A DNA stretch of 64,000 nucleotides from Strigops habroptila (taxonomy: Eukaryota > Chordata > Aves > Psittaciformes > Psittacidae): positions 3,764,796 to 3,828,795 of the forward strand of contig NC_044296.2 in assembly GCF_004027225.2 (NCBI RefSeq), written 5' to 3'. Below are positions 10,848 through 24,270 of this stretch, one piece after another. The position numbers and the translations under genes were made by a program. A model generated the notes under the pieces. The model was not told the origin of the DNA. It saw only the letters and a program-made list of their open reading frames with translations, and did not search any database. How positions within the stretch are numbered: the first letter of the stretch is position 1; the number at the start of each line of letters is the position of its first letter.

Positions 10848-13800
10848 TACTCAACCTCAACTCCATCAGCTCTAGGGCACATCTGAAGCCATTTACAGAG
10901 GGTGCTGTTGGCACAGGGCATTCAGGGAGGCAAGAGCCATAGGAGATGGAGGGATTGGGACACTTAGTGCTCCCTTATTGTCTTATTCCTTCTCCTGTCT
11001 TCCTAGTGTTTGTTTTTGCAAGTATTAATATGCTGGGACTGTTTTCTTTAGAGCACGTCAGGTCTGGATGGTTCCGCTGGGGGTCTGGGATCTGGGTGAC
11101 CTTGGCTCCTCAGGAAACCTTCCCAGGAGTAGTCTCTAGATCCTGACCCACAGTTGTCCCAGTCCCCATGGCCCTGCCACAAAGAACCTGGGTGCTGTGA
11201 GATGGTGGGACCGGTGGGACGGGCAGCAGCGATGGTGCCTCTGAAGGGAGGAGGGTTCACCTTGCCGTGCCTGCCTGCTCTGTAGAGCAGCGTTGCATGA
11301 CACCCTCCTGCTCTACAGCCCGCAGAAGGCAGCAGCTCTCCTGCCAAAACCATAGTAGCTGCTAAACAAACAATTTAATGCAAACCAGCCTCAATGGAGC
11401 AGGAGCAAACGTGCCCAAGAAAGCGTCGAAGCCATTAGAGAGCCGCAGCGAAAGCACACGGCGTTGCAGAGGCTTTGCCGAGCGCTCCGGGAGCACAGCC
11501 TGGTGCAATTTGCATCTTTGCTTGTAACTAACATTTTCCTAATGACGTGTGTAATATGGTTTGGGATGTGCAGCTTCCATCCTGCGGCGCTTGCTAAGAG
11601 CCCGAATGTCAGCCTGCCCTGGTTGTCCCTGCAGCCAGCGGCTGCTTCTCCCCACACCTTGCTCTGCTGGATCTAACAGGGTTGGTACCAGAACCTTCCG
11701 CCTCAAATCATGAGGCTCTGAAATCCAGAGTGTAATGGGGAGCTTCTGGCTCCCAACTGGAGTTGCTTGGTAGCAGACACCGTGCAATGACATCCCAGAC
11801 ATCTTCCTTACACAGAGCCAGAAATGGCCTTAGATTCCCACATCATTCAAGCCAGGGACAGATGTGCTGCAGGTGGATGTTACTCTGGGCTACCTCTCAC
11901 TCTCCCCATCAACCTGTTGGGTAAGGATGGAGTTCAGAGACATGATCTATAGCAAGAAGAGATGTTGTGAACCACTGGGGTGGAGTGAAAAATTGGAACC
12001 AGCCCGAAAATGCATGGTACATAATGTCATACCCAAAATCTCCTCTGAACAAGTGTCCATAAACACTGAGGGGGGAAATCTAAGCAATTAAGTCATTTTA
12101 AATGTCAAATAGCCCATGGACCCCACATTTGGACATGACAGATGAACAAAAACATAGACATGAAAAATTCATGAAAGCTAACAAAGGAACAGTGATTAAT
12201 TTCTCTCTGTTCCAGGGCAATCGCATTATATACACACAAAGGAGTCATAAAAATTCCAGGATGATGGAACAAAATCCTTACAGAGCTCCACAGATAAAAT
12301 ACAACCATACTGGAAGGAGCTGGAACGGTCCAGGGAAGGAGCACACCTGGGGCTGGCTCCTATATATTGTGCTGGATAAAACACGTTCCCTGGAGGATGT
12401 GAGTGTGAGATTACACCTGACTGAAGTCCTGGTGATCATAAATGTCGTGTCTCAGCTCGAGATGGGACAAATCCTTGCTGACAGCAGTGCTCACTGTAAA
12501 GACCTGCATGTGAGATGAGCTGGGCATTGTAAAACCCAGTCCCCATGTGGGAATTGAGGGTGTGGATGCATCAGTGGTGGCACAAGCAAAGGACAGCGCA
12601 GAAGATGACAGGAAGGAAACAGGTAAAGAGGCCAATTTAACACTCCTATGGAGCCCCAGGTGCCGGGGCTGAGCATTTAGGAATGCAAGAAAATGAAGGG
12701 ATAAAGGCAAATCGTTTCAGTCCAAGAGGGGAACTTCTTTCTTTGTTTAAGAGAAGGATATTCCAAACCAAAACCACAAAGCAAATATCATTAGAAGAGG
12801 CTGCAGTGTTGCTCGGTGACTGTTCATTGCCTTTTCGTGGGATGTTTTTCATCAAAACCGGCTGGGTCGTCTACAGAATGAATTAAGGAGGGTGCTGAGT
12901 GGTGCCAGGGGTTGGGGGGGTTTAGAGGCTGCCCCAATGGGCCACAGACCCTGTATGAGGAGAACAGACCCTCTGAGTGCAGCAAACACCCACCTTGGCT
13001 CTGCAGCGATGGTGCCCCGGGACAGGCAGCCACAGAGCAGCAGCAACCAGGGATGGGGGTCCCAGCATCCCAGCACCTCCAGGAGAGCTGCATCCCAAGT
13101 GATCCCGTTCTCACTGGAGGCTGCAGCCCAGCTCTGAATTCACTCCTGCCTGCTCCACAGCCCGTAGCAGTGAACCTGGCCCATGGGGACATCATTCCCT
13201 TATCCTAATGGGCCATGAAACTTCAGCTCAGGACACCCAGAGTCCTGTCTGGGAAAAGATAGCGAAGAAAATGTGGGGCTTGTGGCAAAATGGTGTGAAC
13301 CAGCTCAAAATACATCACAGCAAGAGAGGGGTGGAACAGGGATGCGGGGCACTGGTCTCACCCATAGCACAGCCATGGATGCTGTACTAGGGGTCCCCGT
13401 GTCCCTGCCTGACCCGGGAGGTGACAGCAGCAGCCGTGCCTTGTGCCTTCCCCATCCCAGTGCCTCCATTCCCCAGCCAGGAGAGGAGCCGGGTGAGAGC
13501 CATGGCAACTCTTACACAGAGAGTCAACAGGAATCAGCAAACTAATGACTTTCTCCTGGAAATCTCCAGGGAGGGAAAAAGGCTCCAGGCAGCTCTGCTG
13601 CCATAAACTAGGCTCTCACTGCAGCAGAGCCTGCTCCAGCCCAGCCACAGCCCAGCCTGCAGGATGGAGAGCTGGGGCAGCCACAGGCTGTCCAGTCCTC
13701 CCATAGGACTGGGAGTGATGGCACGGATGGTTGTGCCAGTCCCTGCACTCCCCCTGGCCACACCAGCCTAAGGGTGGATCTTGGATACTGGCCTGGAAAG

Positions 13801-13870
13801 GTGGGAGAGGGACACTGTATTAATCCAATTTTCTTTTGTTTGGCATACACCTTGAAAAACAATTTTATAT
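10848..13870. other. Intergenic, possible non-coding conserved segment
   Basis: No exon recognised. The block at about 11,360-11,600 (CAATTTAATGCAAACC, GGTGCAATTTGCATCTTTGC, CCTAATGACGTGTGTAATATGG) is low in repeats and carries an octamer-like ATTTGCAT plus ATGACGTG (CRE-like), which resembles an enhancer. This is inference only. Confidence 0.4.
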
Positions 13871-13937
13871 TAGAATCATAGAATGGTTTGGGTTGGAAAG
13901 GACCTTAAGATCATCTAGTTCTAACCCTCTGCCATGG
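13871..13937 (-). mobile_element. Short CR1 LINE 3' fragment
   Basis: Only the terminal about 67 bp, starting TAGAATCATAGAATGGTTTG. Followed by a T/C-rich and poly(A) low-complexity patch (about 13,975-14,010). Confidence 0.9.
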
Positions 13938-16186
13938 TATTAAACCCAAATCCAGTGGTTTTCAAAAGAAAATCTTCTTCTTCTTTTCTTTTTAATGGGA
14001 AAAAAAAATCTATCTAGAAGGCAGGTTCCTGTGCTGGGTGTGAAATGCTCCCCCTCCCCAGGCTGTCAGGGACAGTCCTGCACCTCCCCTGTGAGCAAAG
14101 GCAACGCTGAGCCTCGCTGCTCAGCAGGGACTCAATTACACATATGAGCTGACCCGGCCACAGCGCAGCCCTGAGGACTTTGACACAAAGTTGGGAAGAG
14201 GCCAAGAAATTCCTAATTGAAAGTGGTTCCCGAAATGCCTGTCAGTGGGGTCTGTGCTTGGGGAACCCTCCTCTGTCACCGTGAGTTACGAGCATGCTCT
14301 GCTTTGCAATGAGGCAGAGGAAATCTAAGCATAGTTTTATGACCCCCTTTTCCTCCAGCACACGCTGTGCAGCAGGAGAGCAGCAGCTTTGCCTGTTCCC
14401 AAAGCCATCTCCCTGCTCCGAGCAACACATCAGGTTTGGAACAAGTTCCAGCTGTAACAAACCAAGTCCCCGAGAGTGAGTTGCAGCCACGGACTGGGCA
14501 GCGATGGGCAGAACGACACAAGTGATCGCCAGCAGCGATGTGTCTCTCACCTTCCCCCTGTAGCATGGTCCACATGGGATGCTTGGAAGGAGCTGGGATG
14601 CAGAGCTATTAGGAGCCACAAGCCATGTGGGTCACTGAGCAGGGTTGTTGAGAAGCAAAGCAAGAAGTGCTTCCCATAGGATATGTCTCAATGCCAGGCA
14701 GCAGGGCTAACCCAGACATCTCCTCCACCTGGACCTGGACCTGGACCTGGACCTGGACCTGGACCTGGACCACCGGGGCCGAGCTGCAGTCCCCAGCAAT
14801 CCCCAAAGGTCTCCAGGACCTTGCCCTGGGCTCTGCTCTGGAGCAGTAACAAGTCACTTTAAAGCATCCTGCCTGCTGCAGAGCTACCTCCACAGAGCTG
14901 TTTCACACCTCCTCGGGCGGGAAGGTCACACACCAGATGTTCCCCATCAGCAGTCAGATCCCAGGCCATTTTACACCGGATTTAAGCCCCGCGGTCAAAT
15001 CACCTTCATTTTCTCAGAGGCAAGCGATACTCGTTCTTGGAGCAGTAATGTGGCTGGGAAAGAAAGGGGATAAACACCAATGCACAAGGAGTATGATCCT
15101 TGGGATGCAGAGCAGAGCCTGCCTTCCTGAGGTCTCTTCCAAACTAACTGCTGGCAGCCAGAACTGCCTGGCTCTGTGTTAGCATCCAGGACACTGTGTT
15201 GTCATCAGGACACTGACCCGACCAGCTGCCACAGCTCAGGGTAGCACAAGCAAACTCGTTTCATCACTCACTCTGGTAGAGCAGGTATGCAGCCAAAGCT
15301 GAGCTCTTAATGCCACCAGGAATGGCCCAGCTCCTTGCTGGAACAGTTCTTGCCCTGCCACCAGCCACCCACAGCCTTAGGGACCCTAGGGATGTGATCC
15401 AGCTTCATCCCTGATGCTGGAAGCACAGCAGAGTCTGTGACTCGGAGGCATGCCCAGGGGAGGTGGACAGCATTAGATAATATCCCTTCAGGCACAAGCA
15501 GCCTCTCCTCCCAGCAGGGCATCCCTTTGGGAGCCCGAAGCAGCAGACCTCAGCCTCATGGATCCATCTGCAGTCACAGGCTTGGGAGCTGTGGGTCAGA
15601 ATGCAGCCTGCAGCAGGATCAGTGCCAGTGGCACCCGCAGCAGCGTAAGGACATTGTCCTGACACTGCGCAGGGAAAGCAGAGGAGGGGCTGCTCTCGCT
15701 GGAGGGTTTATCTAATGCCCTCAAGGCTGTCGAACACAATGGCCTCATCTCCACCACAGGCACCCTCCAGGGAGGACTCCATTAATGTCACTCTCACGGG
15801 TCTAACAGGAAACGCCTCAAAAAGCAGCCCCAAGCCTGAGCCTTGCTCCAGGCAGCCAAACCAGCCCAGGAGGTGGTTCGGGTCCTGCTTCCTCCAGGCT
15901 GCATAGAAATCACCCAAACCCTGGTCAGACAAGCCTGGTCACTGACCTGGGGACAAGCACTAGAGAGGGGGGGATCTGTGACAGAAAGAGCGAGGAGGTG
16001 CTCCAGGATTGTTATCACCTTGCAAAGAAATCTCATAGCAAAGCTGCTGCTTTGAGCTTGTAAAGGAACTGTGCTTTTATTCAAAGCCAAAGCAGGCAGC
16101 TGCTGCCAGCCCTGACTATTCAGACTCATTTAGAGATGACTTTAGGTTCCTTTGGGGAAAGTCTTTGGGGAAACAGGTTAAACACT
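13938..16186. other. Intergenic, no gene recognised
   Basis: Apart from the (ACCTGG)n array, nothing specific. No exon with adequate splice sites was recognised. Confidence 0.55.
14727..14772. repeat. Hexanucleotide microsatellite (ACCTGG)n
   Basis: About seven and a half perfect tandem copies of ACCTGG. Open through both strands (Thr-Trp on plus, Val-Gln on minus), which produces artificial repeat peptides. Confidence 0.97.
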
Positions 16187-16410
16187 AGGCAGAAGTTCTT
16201 CCCTGTGAGGGTGCTGAGGCGCTGGCACAGGGTGCCCAGAGAAGCTGTGGCTGCCCCATCCCTGGCAGTGTTCAAGGCCAGGTTGGACACAGGGGCTTGG
16301 AGCAACCTGCTCTAGTGGAAGGTGTCCCTGCCCGTGGCAGGGGTTGGAACTGGGTGAGCTTTAAGGTCCCTTCCAACACAAACCAGTCTGTGAGTCTGTG
16401 ACTCTATGAA
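16187..16410 (+). mobile_element. CR1 LINE 3' fragment
   Basis: Begins AGGCAGAAGTTCTTCCCTGT and ends in ACCAGTCTGTGAGTCTGTGA then CTCTATGAA, so the 3' microsatellite is slightly diverged. Confidence 0.93.
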
Positions 16411-17255
16411 CACTTGCCCGAAAGAGATGCAAATCAGTCAGAAGGACCTTGTGCATTGGGATGGAGAAATAACCCAGCCTTTGAGCTGAACTGAGCCACA
16501 TCCCAGCTGTGACACTGAGAGTAGTGGTGAAGGTCAGCCCTGAAACAAGGGCTGGAGGGGAGACACAGGCAGTGACCTGAGGCAGGTCTCAGCGCGTTTA
16601 AACTCCCCTCAAGCAGAACTGCAGCGCTGGGGGATGCTGCCTGCCCTTAGCTGGGTACACGGGAGCGGCTGCACGCATGCAAGACACAATGGATTTGCTT
16701 AAACCTCCCCACACACAGACCACAGCCAAAGCAGCCTGCCCCCAGGACACACAGAGCAGGAGCCTGTTATCTCCCTTCCTGAATGTGCCTCTGTTCCCAG
16801 GAGAGCCTTCCCCCAGGGCCCATGAACCCCAACTGTGGCCCAGCCCTGCGCTTCCCAATGCTGGCACATGGGCAATTCCAGCCTGCTCCTGCTCCTCGGC
16901 TTAGAGCCATCGCTGCTCCTGCTGGGAGATGGTCAGCAGCACATGGGGATTGCTGGTGCTGCAGCAGGGACAGACGAGTGTCCCAAGGGTCCCCTTCAGA
17001 GGGCATATCACTGCTAGCTGTAGGAAGATCTCTGGACACGAGGTATTTTAACACACACAGCTCTGTTAAAATGATGCACCCAGAAAGGCAACTGAGCCCA
17101 TAGAGAAAGCTCTTTGTTCCATGTGTATACTCTGAAAAGATATTTCAGTTCCAGCCTTTCCTAGCCCTCTGGGCTGACATCTACCTCCCTCTCCATGTGC
17201 CAGAGCGTGCTGCACACCAGCTCCCCAGCCAATAAATCCTCTCCTGCATGAAAGA

Positions 17256-17475
17256 GTGCGGGTCTCAGTTAATTAAATGAGCACAAGCACCACCACCGTC
17301 CCCTCAGCAATTAGAGAAGTGGGTGAGTAATTAGATGGAATGTTAATTCAATTTCCAGGAGGGGGAAAAGCAAAAGAAAGGAAAAGGAGGAGGAACAAAT
17401 AGGATTACGTTTGATGAGAGGGAAATTGAAAGTCACTTAATCATAGAGCAATTAAAGTTCTCCAAACTATGGAGC
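17256..17475. promoter_or_regulatory. Candidate enhancer, cluster of homeodomain-type sites
   Basis: Within about 190 bp: TTAATTAA (17269-17276), CAATTAG (17308-17314), TAATTA (17328-17333), GTTAATTC (17342-17349), GGATTA (17402-17407), TTAATCAT (17437-17444) and CAATTAAAG (17449-17457). Surrounding sequence is much more G+C-rich. Function is inferred only from motif density. Confidence 0.35.
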
Positions 17476-20400
17476 TAGGAAAAACAACCCCAACAACATA
17501 GAAGGACAGGACCACCAGCATGTATTGTGGATGCTCACCCAGGTAAGGTATCAGCTGTAAGCCCCTGTGTATGTGGATTTGTATAACACCCACCTCAGCT
17601 TAGCTTTGCCTTTCCCCTTCCTTAGGGAACAGGGAGAAGACTATTGCCTTGCAAACAACTGCTTCATCCTAGCCATACCTCCAGATAATGCTCTTATCAG
17701 CCTTCCTCAGCTAAGTAAGATCAGTTGTCCTCTGCCAGGAGAAAAAGAAATGCAAGGCGAGCAATCCCCTGAGCCCTGAGACTGTGCTGCAGGGAAACCG
17801 GGGCTGGTGGGACAGGGCATGGACAGGCAGCTCCAGTGCCACTTGTCACCAGCACCAGGCTCCGAGCAGCTGCATCCCACATCCACATGCCCTCCCAGTG
17901 AATTCTCTCCTCTCTCACTGTTTTCCATCTGTTTCTGGTTTAAATATTGCTTTCCAGCCATTTAGAGCATCAACAGGTACCAGGTTTCACCCAGGACCCT
18001 TCCAACAGACCCTGAGTGGTCCCACGACAAGCGATGCCCAGAGCCCATCCAAGGTTTTGCTAGAAGGACTGGAGGCTGAAGTGGAAAATCCCCCCTTGGC
18101 CATAAGACATGGACAAGACCACCAGAGGCTAGTGTCACTGGTGCAGCCGGAGCAGCCCAGCCCACCCCTTTCCCTTTCCTGAGCTGCCTTTCGGGATGGC
18201 ATATTCCCCATCCCCTCCGTGCTCAGTGGGATGCAGGGGTGGGTGCCAGGCTCTTGGGTGCGATGGAGCTGCTGGAGTTCAGCTCTCAGTGGCCTCCTGC
18301 CTTATCCCAGCCTGCGGCGAGGTTGGAGATAAAGGTGGGTTTTGTTCAGTTTAATTAGAGCTGGCGTGGCAGAGCTGCTTGCTGCCAAGGGCTGACAGGC
18401 ACACGCATTAATCCGCTCACCCTTGCCACTTGGAGACGGCTCTTCAGCAGCAAAGTGAGGAGCAGAGAGCCTCAGCAGTGCAGAAAAGGTGGGGAGAGGG
18501 GATGGAGGGAGATGTTTGCTCCCTGTTGATGCTTTTCCCCTTTGCCTCCTGCCCAAGCATCACCCTGGGGCTCTGACCTATGAAAACCACAACTCTTTTA
18601 GCCACGGAGTTGAAAGACTCAAACCCTCCACCGAGAAACCATCCAGGACTACGGCAGGAGTTTTGCAGAGGGTAAAACAGGGAGTGAATGCCCCTGCAGA
18701 CCTTTGGGAAGCAGCAGATGGTTTGCTAGCACGAGAAGTCTGCTTTTATTACAGAAAGCCACGTGAAATAAAGCAGAGCAGAAGCCTCGTGCGAACGGCC
18801 CTGCTGCCGCCGGGCTGCAAACGCCCCTGCTAATTCCAGTACTACAACTCACTAGCTGTTCATTACCGTGTGGTGCATCCACAGCAATCCAGGAGGGGAA
18901 ATAAACCCCTCTTTTCCACCAAACAGTTGCGTCTGAAATGCTGTTTGAAGGCTGGAAGCAATCAGAGCAGGCAGTGAATGGAGCAGGCGCTCAGATGGTC
19001 ACTCAGGGTTAAGTTAGATGCTCCCAGCACCACTGACATGGCATGGGAAGGGTTTAGTGCTCTTCCACAGGGCTGGCTGCTTCCCATCTCCAGCCACCAG
19101 TCCCATGTGGGCACAATCCAGCCTGGCAGGACTGTATGTTGCAGCAGGTACAGACTTGCTCTGGAGAAAAAAGCAGGAGGAGAACTGGGACTGAGCCCTT
19201 GGGAAGGCTCAGGGGAACAGTTGTGGTCATTTATAGTCAGGAAAAATAAGGGGAAACTGGGATGGACGAAGAGGAACTGCGAATCAAAAAGAAAAGCGTC
19301 CAGCTTGCAGGAGGTCTATGGGAGCTGGGAAGCCACAGATCAAGGAGGTAGGATGGAGAGCTGTAAAAACCCCTGCAGGCAGGAGACTGCAGAGATAGAG
19401 GGGGGTGATTTAGGCTACAGATGAACATTTGCACTGGTGTAAACAGGCACTACCTGGCTGCATACAAACCTGGAGGAGAGCTCCCAGTCATTAGAGAAAT
19501 AGAAGCAGCTTTGCTAGGCAAAAGCCTGGCTGCTTTGGGGTAAAGCCATGCAACATATGGGCTCCGTTCAAGAGCTCTTTCCCCTTCATCAGCTAATCCG
19601 CATGTCCCCCCACAGACAGGCTGTCCCCAATGTGCTTCCTGTGGCAGTACCTGCACCCAGGCTGTCCCAGTGCAGCATTCCCAGCTTCACTCCAGCCTTT
19701 CCCTTGGCCTCCAGCACAGCATTGCCCCAGCCTCGCTGGGAAAGAACAGGTTTAGGAAAAGTGCAGCATCTCCAGCAAGCCCTGCTGTATCCTTCTCCTT
19801 GGGGTCACGTCCTCTTCTAGCAGCTCAGGGGGCTCGCTGCCCTCCCCAGCTCACCCCAAACCTCCTCCGGTCCCCCCTCAGTACTTACTCTAGGAAGAGT
19901 AAATGAGTGTGTAAGCTGTGTTTCTCTCTAAGGTACAAAGGTCTGGCCTTTCTAGGTGAGGGCACGCCAGGCTGGGGTGCTCTGCCTGTGTACGTGCAGG
20001 ATGCAGGAGAGAAGCCAAATCCTGTCCTGCATCCCTTGGCAATGCCCCCTGCCTTGGGACACATGCCATGGACCATCCCCAGGAACCTGGCAGGGGAAGG
20101 GCAGAGGTGGTTCCTGCTTGGATGCATTCTGCGGGATGAGAAACTCATCCCTGGCTCCAGATAGCCCAGAAAGGGAGCAAAGAGGACTTCTGCCCAGCAG
20201 AAAGGTGTCCTCACTGTGCAAAACGCACACAGAGATGCTTCCCTTTCCCAATTCCTGTCTCCTCGGGCTGCTCCCATGTCAGCCGTGGGCAGGACGCTGT
20301 AAAATTAAGCATTTGCTCCAAGTGCATCCCCTCCCCTGAGCCCGGAGGGGACACACAGGATCTGCTCCCAGGTTTTGGAGAGATTGCACAAGCTTTGCGT

Positions 20401-22106
20401 GCCTCTGGGTTGCTGCTGTCCTTCGGGGTTTATTTGCTTTGCAGTAATTATAATCAGCACTCCTTAACATAATGAATCCCTTTGCTCTGGCTTTTGACCT
20501 CCCTGTTCTCAGAGCCACTTGCCAAGACAAACTTTGGGAGCACAGAAATTAACATGACACTAAGTCCAGGGAAATGGAAAATAGGAGAGAAGGAGGGTGA
20601 GGGCCCCCCCAGCCGACTTGGACCACGTTTGCCTCCGGACGAGACACTGGAGGGGGAAGCTGGGAGCACTGAGGTGCTTACGTGCTGCCAAAGGGGATGG
20701 TACAGCCACACTACACCTTTTAGCTGTGAAAGAACAGCCAGCCAGCCCCATCCCAGCAGGCAGCGGGTGTGTACAGACTGGGGGGGGCATCGCTCCTGTG
20801 CGTGCTCCGTGCTACCTATAAAAACCAAACATGTTTATGCGGGATCAGGCATTTGGGCAGGGGCCAAACTCACCTTTTCAAGTGTGTGCAGCATCCAGAG
20901 GTGTCAGCTAAGGACAGGTTAAAAACAAGTCCAGAGACACAAGCTCATCCCGAGTTTTCTTCCTTCCCTGCAGCAAGCGACTTGGCTTCAATCCTGAGAA
21001 ATCAAAACCTCTGGATTAGGTTGAGTTTTTGAACAGTTCCCACCTGATCTTTGTACGTAAACCCCAGGTTTTTGTGTGAGCTCAGTTCAGGGCTGCTGGA
21101 GACAGGGAAAAAAAACACCAAGACATTTTCATCCACGAAAAACTAGAGATGAAAATATCTGCATTTTCCTCTGTGCTTCCAGGGCTTGGTTGGAACAAAA
21201 AGCGTTTCATTTGGGAAAGCAGCTTCTTTTGGGGTTGGAAATCCAAAAGTCGATTGATCTCTTCCAAACTGAATAGGTGAGAATAAAACCAGTAACTAAA
21301 ACCTTTTGGGATTAAGATCAGGTGTTTTAATAAGCATTTGGAGAGCTCCTGGTGTATCTGGAGGTGTCACACTCTCATCCAAGTCAATCCTTGCCCTCAC
21401 CTCTCCACATAAGGAACTCATCAGAGGTCCTCAGCAGGTCTATGAGAGTTGGAAGCCAGGGATGGGTGGTGTAGATCAACATCTACACACTGTCACATGC
21501 CAGGAGAGGAGCATCAGCTTCCCCTCTGGCAGCCTTGGCCGTGTTTCTTGGCTGTTCCTCCGGACAAGTTGGCATGAGCCAAGATCACAGACTCACAGAA
21601 TCAACCTGATTGATGCTGGGGTTACATTGCTCACAATCAGGAAGGGATTGAGTCCCTTTGCCAGGCTGCAGGGGCTGTGCGAACCTGCCTGGCCTGGGGA
21701 GCCTGCTACCCTGTTCTGCCTGGGGACAGACCATGCTTGAAGTCCACCTCTTCAGCCCCCTCTCTTCTTCCCCTTCCCCAGGATTGCTGGGGTTTAAGTG
21801 TTTCCCCGCTGCTGATTGCAAATGAATTGTGCCATTTAGAGGACCCGCACCCCTTCCAGCATCCTCCCTCTCCCTGCAGCCCTGCTCAGGCACAGAGGAG
21901 GTGGGAAGCTGAAAGCAGCAGCTCTGCTCCCCATCCTGTCCTGCTAAACCCTCCTTGCTTGCCTCTGCCGTTTGGGAAGCGAGATCACGACCACCCCTCT
22001 CCAGGGCACAGAACTGGAACAGTGGCACTGGTCCCTGCTGCCTTCATGCCCTTCCCCTGGATCCCAGGAGCTCTTTGGTTTTCCTGCTTCAGCAGCCAGT
22101 GACTTG

Positions 22107-22122
22107 GTGTGTGTGTGTGTGT
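22107..22122. repeat. (GT)n microsatellite
   Basis: About eight dinucleotide copies followed by a short T run. Confidence 0.85.
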
Positions 22123-23550
22123 TTTTCCCAGGGCTTTCTTTGGGATGTAAATAGGATCAGGGAGGCAGGAAGAGCCAGTCACAAGGGAGAGGATGTCTGT
22201 GAGTGCCTGCCTCAGGAGAGCACTTGTCTGGCTTCCCGCTGCTCAGTCCGTGGTCTCTGGGATCTGTTCTTTGTCCCAAGTGGTGCTGACAGGCTTTGCC
22301 TTGCTCCTGGCAGCCACATCGGTAAAGGGTATTCACCCTGAGGCCGATCATGGGAGTTGAGGATGGTTTGCCTAGAATTCACAGCATGCACTTGAAAGGA
22401 AGACATTCCCAAATCCCACTTCTTCTCCCTCTCCAGAAACACCATCTTTGCTCCAGGAGATGCCCTTCCTGGCCAATAGCCCGTGCATTGATGATGTGCT
22501 CAGCACACCTCGAAAGACAGACCAGCACCCAGTGAGATGGCTTTGAGTCCACCAGGAGTTACTGAATAGCTGGCAGAGATCAGACATGGAATAAGACTTG
22601 TTCGTGTTGCAGAGATGTTTTCCATCACCCAGCACGCAGGTGAGGCAGGCCCAGAGGGCAGATGAGGTGCTTCCAGATGAGCTGCAGAAAGCAACCATGC
22701 GTGATGAGCCACTCCAAGGTTTTGGGTTCATCAGTGATGTGTCAGGCCCAAGGAAAACAATGTTTGGGAAATAAACCAGCAGAGCTCATTATTCCTGCAA
22801 TTCCCAGCTCCCAAAACCAGTTGAGAAGGTACCAGTCACAGCAATTAGAGCTGGTTTGTAAAAGGGTTTGAGTAAGGCAAGGCTAGAAAGCAAGGACTCC
22901 TGCCACAAAAGCCCTGGACTCCCCAGACACCCTGGGGATTCGGTGTCCCAATGCCACCAGCAGCTCTCCAGCAGCAGGTAGTTCTTTCTCCTCTGTGAAT
23001 TCAGTTCCCTCCTGCAGCACTGACTCCTCCCTGGGGCTATAAGGCAAAAATGTGGAGGGTTCATGAGTTAAAATGATTTAACCCTGACTCAGAGGCAGCA
23101 GCTCATCCTGAGGCACAGTGAGACCCGAGCTGTAGGGTGTCCCAGGCAGGGGGATGCAGGAGGATGCTCTCCCCCTGCCGCCATCCCTTCCTCCTCACTC
23201 ACTTTCATTAGCACTGATCCTTCCTTTGGGCCTGGAGCCAGAGTGAAATCCCATCTCCGGAGGAGACGTTTTTAGACAGTTTACAGAATCTGGCTTCCTG
23301 CTTTTAAATATCTTGGGTTCTTCTGTTTCCCGTCACCTGGAAAGGAGGTGTGAGAAAAGTCAGTGTCCCCAGGTGACTCTGCGCATGATCTTGCCATGAG
23401 TGGGCAACCAGAAGCCAGAAGCAAAAAGTACCCTGAAGGCATCGAGGCATGCATGAACCTGCAACCATCCCAACACTGCTGTCATCTCCTGATTCCCCAA
23501 TTCTGTGCTGGGGTACAACCTTCTCCCCTGCACTGTGATGGACAGACTTA

Positions 23551-23665
23551 TAGAACGGTTTGGGTTGGAAGAGACATTCAGAAGTCATCTACTCCAACCC
23601 CCTGCCATAGGCAGGGACATCTTCAACTGGACTAGGTTGCCCAGAAATGCATCCAGCCTGGCCAG
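23551..23665 (-). mobile_element. CR1 LINE 3' fragment, older
   Basis: Starts TAGAACGGTTTGGGTTGGAA and continues to CATCCAGCCTGGCC. The GACATCTTCAACTGGACTAG version of the tail differs from the younger CACCTTCCACTAGAGCAG copies. It overlaps the 5' part of a local duplication. Confidence 0.87.
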
Positions 23666-23727
23666 GACCACTATCAAAGCAAAGGTGCTGAGACACAAAG
23701 CTGGAATCAAACAAGAGGAAGGACCTC
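23620..23727. repeat. Local direct duplication, copy A
   Basis: Shares with 24271-24386 both a CR1 piece (TCTTCAACT..ACCAGGTTGCCCA type) and non-CR1 sequence beyond it, including AGCAAAGGTGCTGAGACACA and GAATCAAACAAG. Similarity past the end of the CR1 match suggests duplication of the locus about 650 bp apart, or an unannotated repeat family. Confidence 0.65.
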
Positions 23728-24270
23728 ACTGGTGTCCTGAGCCTCCCTCTCGGCTCCTCATGGAGCCCCAGGAAGGGCCAGCACCGCGGTGGAGGTGGTG
23801 TATCAGACCCCAGCGTGTTTCTGCTGTTCCTCCTCACCCGACAAGCCCGGGCCCGGCGGGACACAAAGCGTGCTCTGTCTCACACACCCTCCTGGAGCCG
23901 GGTGTGCTGGCACAGCCACCACTACGGGAAGCTGCTGGGGGGGGGACTTGGCTATCCCGAGGCAGGAGTCGAAAGGGTTTTGCCATGTTGAGGCTCTTCT
24001 TTATGGCTGCTGCTTAGAAACGTAGAGATGACACCATCCCAGCAGAGTGGGAAGGCACTGGGGGCTGTGCTAGCTCAGTGACCAGAGGGGATACTGCTTT
24101 GTTGGCAAGACATCTCTTCTCAACCACAAGCTCAGCAGCAGCTCCCCTGCCATATGATTCAGCGAGGACTAAACCCAAGGACAGCACCCAAGCTTTGGAA
24201 GCAAAGGCATTCAGGAGCTCTGCTCTCAGGGACTTTGCACGGAGGTGCCTGAGCATCTCTGATTGTGGGA

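Larger units (their letters stand above)
16411..23550. other. Intergenic, about 7 kb without gene
   Basis: No exon recognised. Contains a homeodomain-motif cluster (17,256-17,475, listed separately), an A/T-rich motif group at about 20,430-20,480, and a (GT)n run at 22,107-22,122. A weak CR1-like resemblance at 21,594-21,610 is too short to call. Confidence 0.5.

Noticed and set aside
21590-21615. CACAGAATCAACC similar to the tail of the 43455 CR1 subfamily
   Set aside because: Only about 13 bp match and the following sequence does not continue the element.
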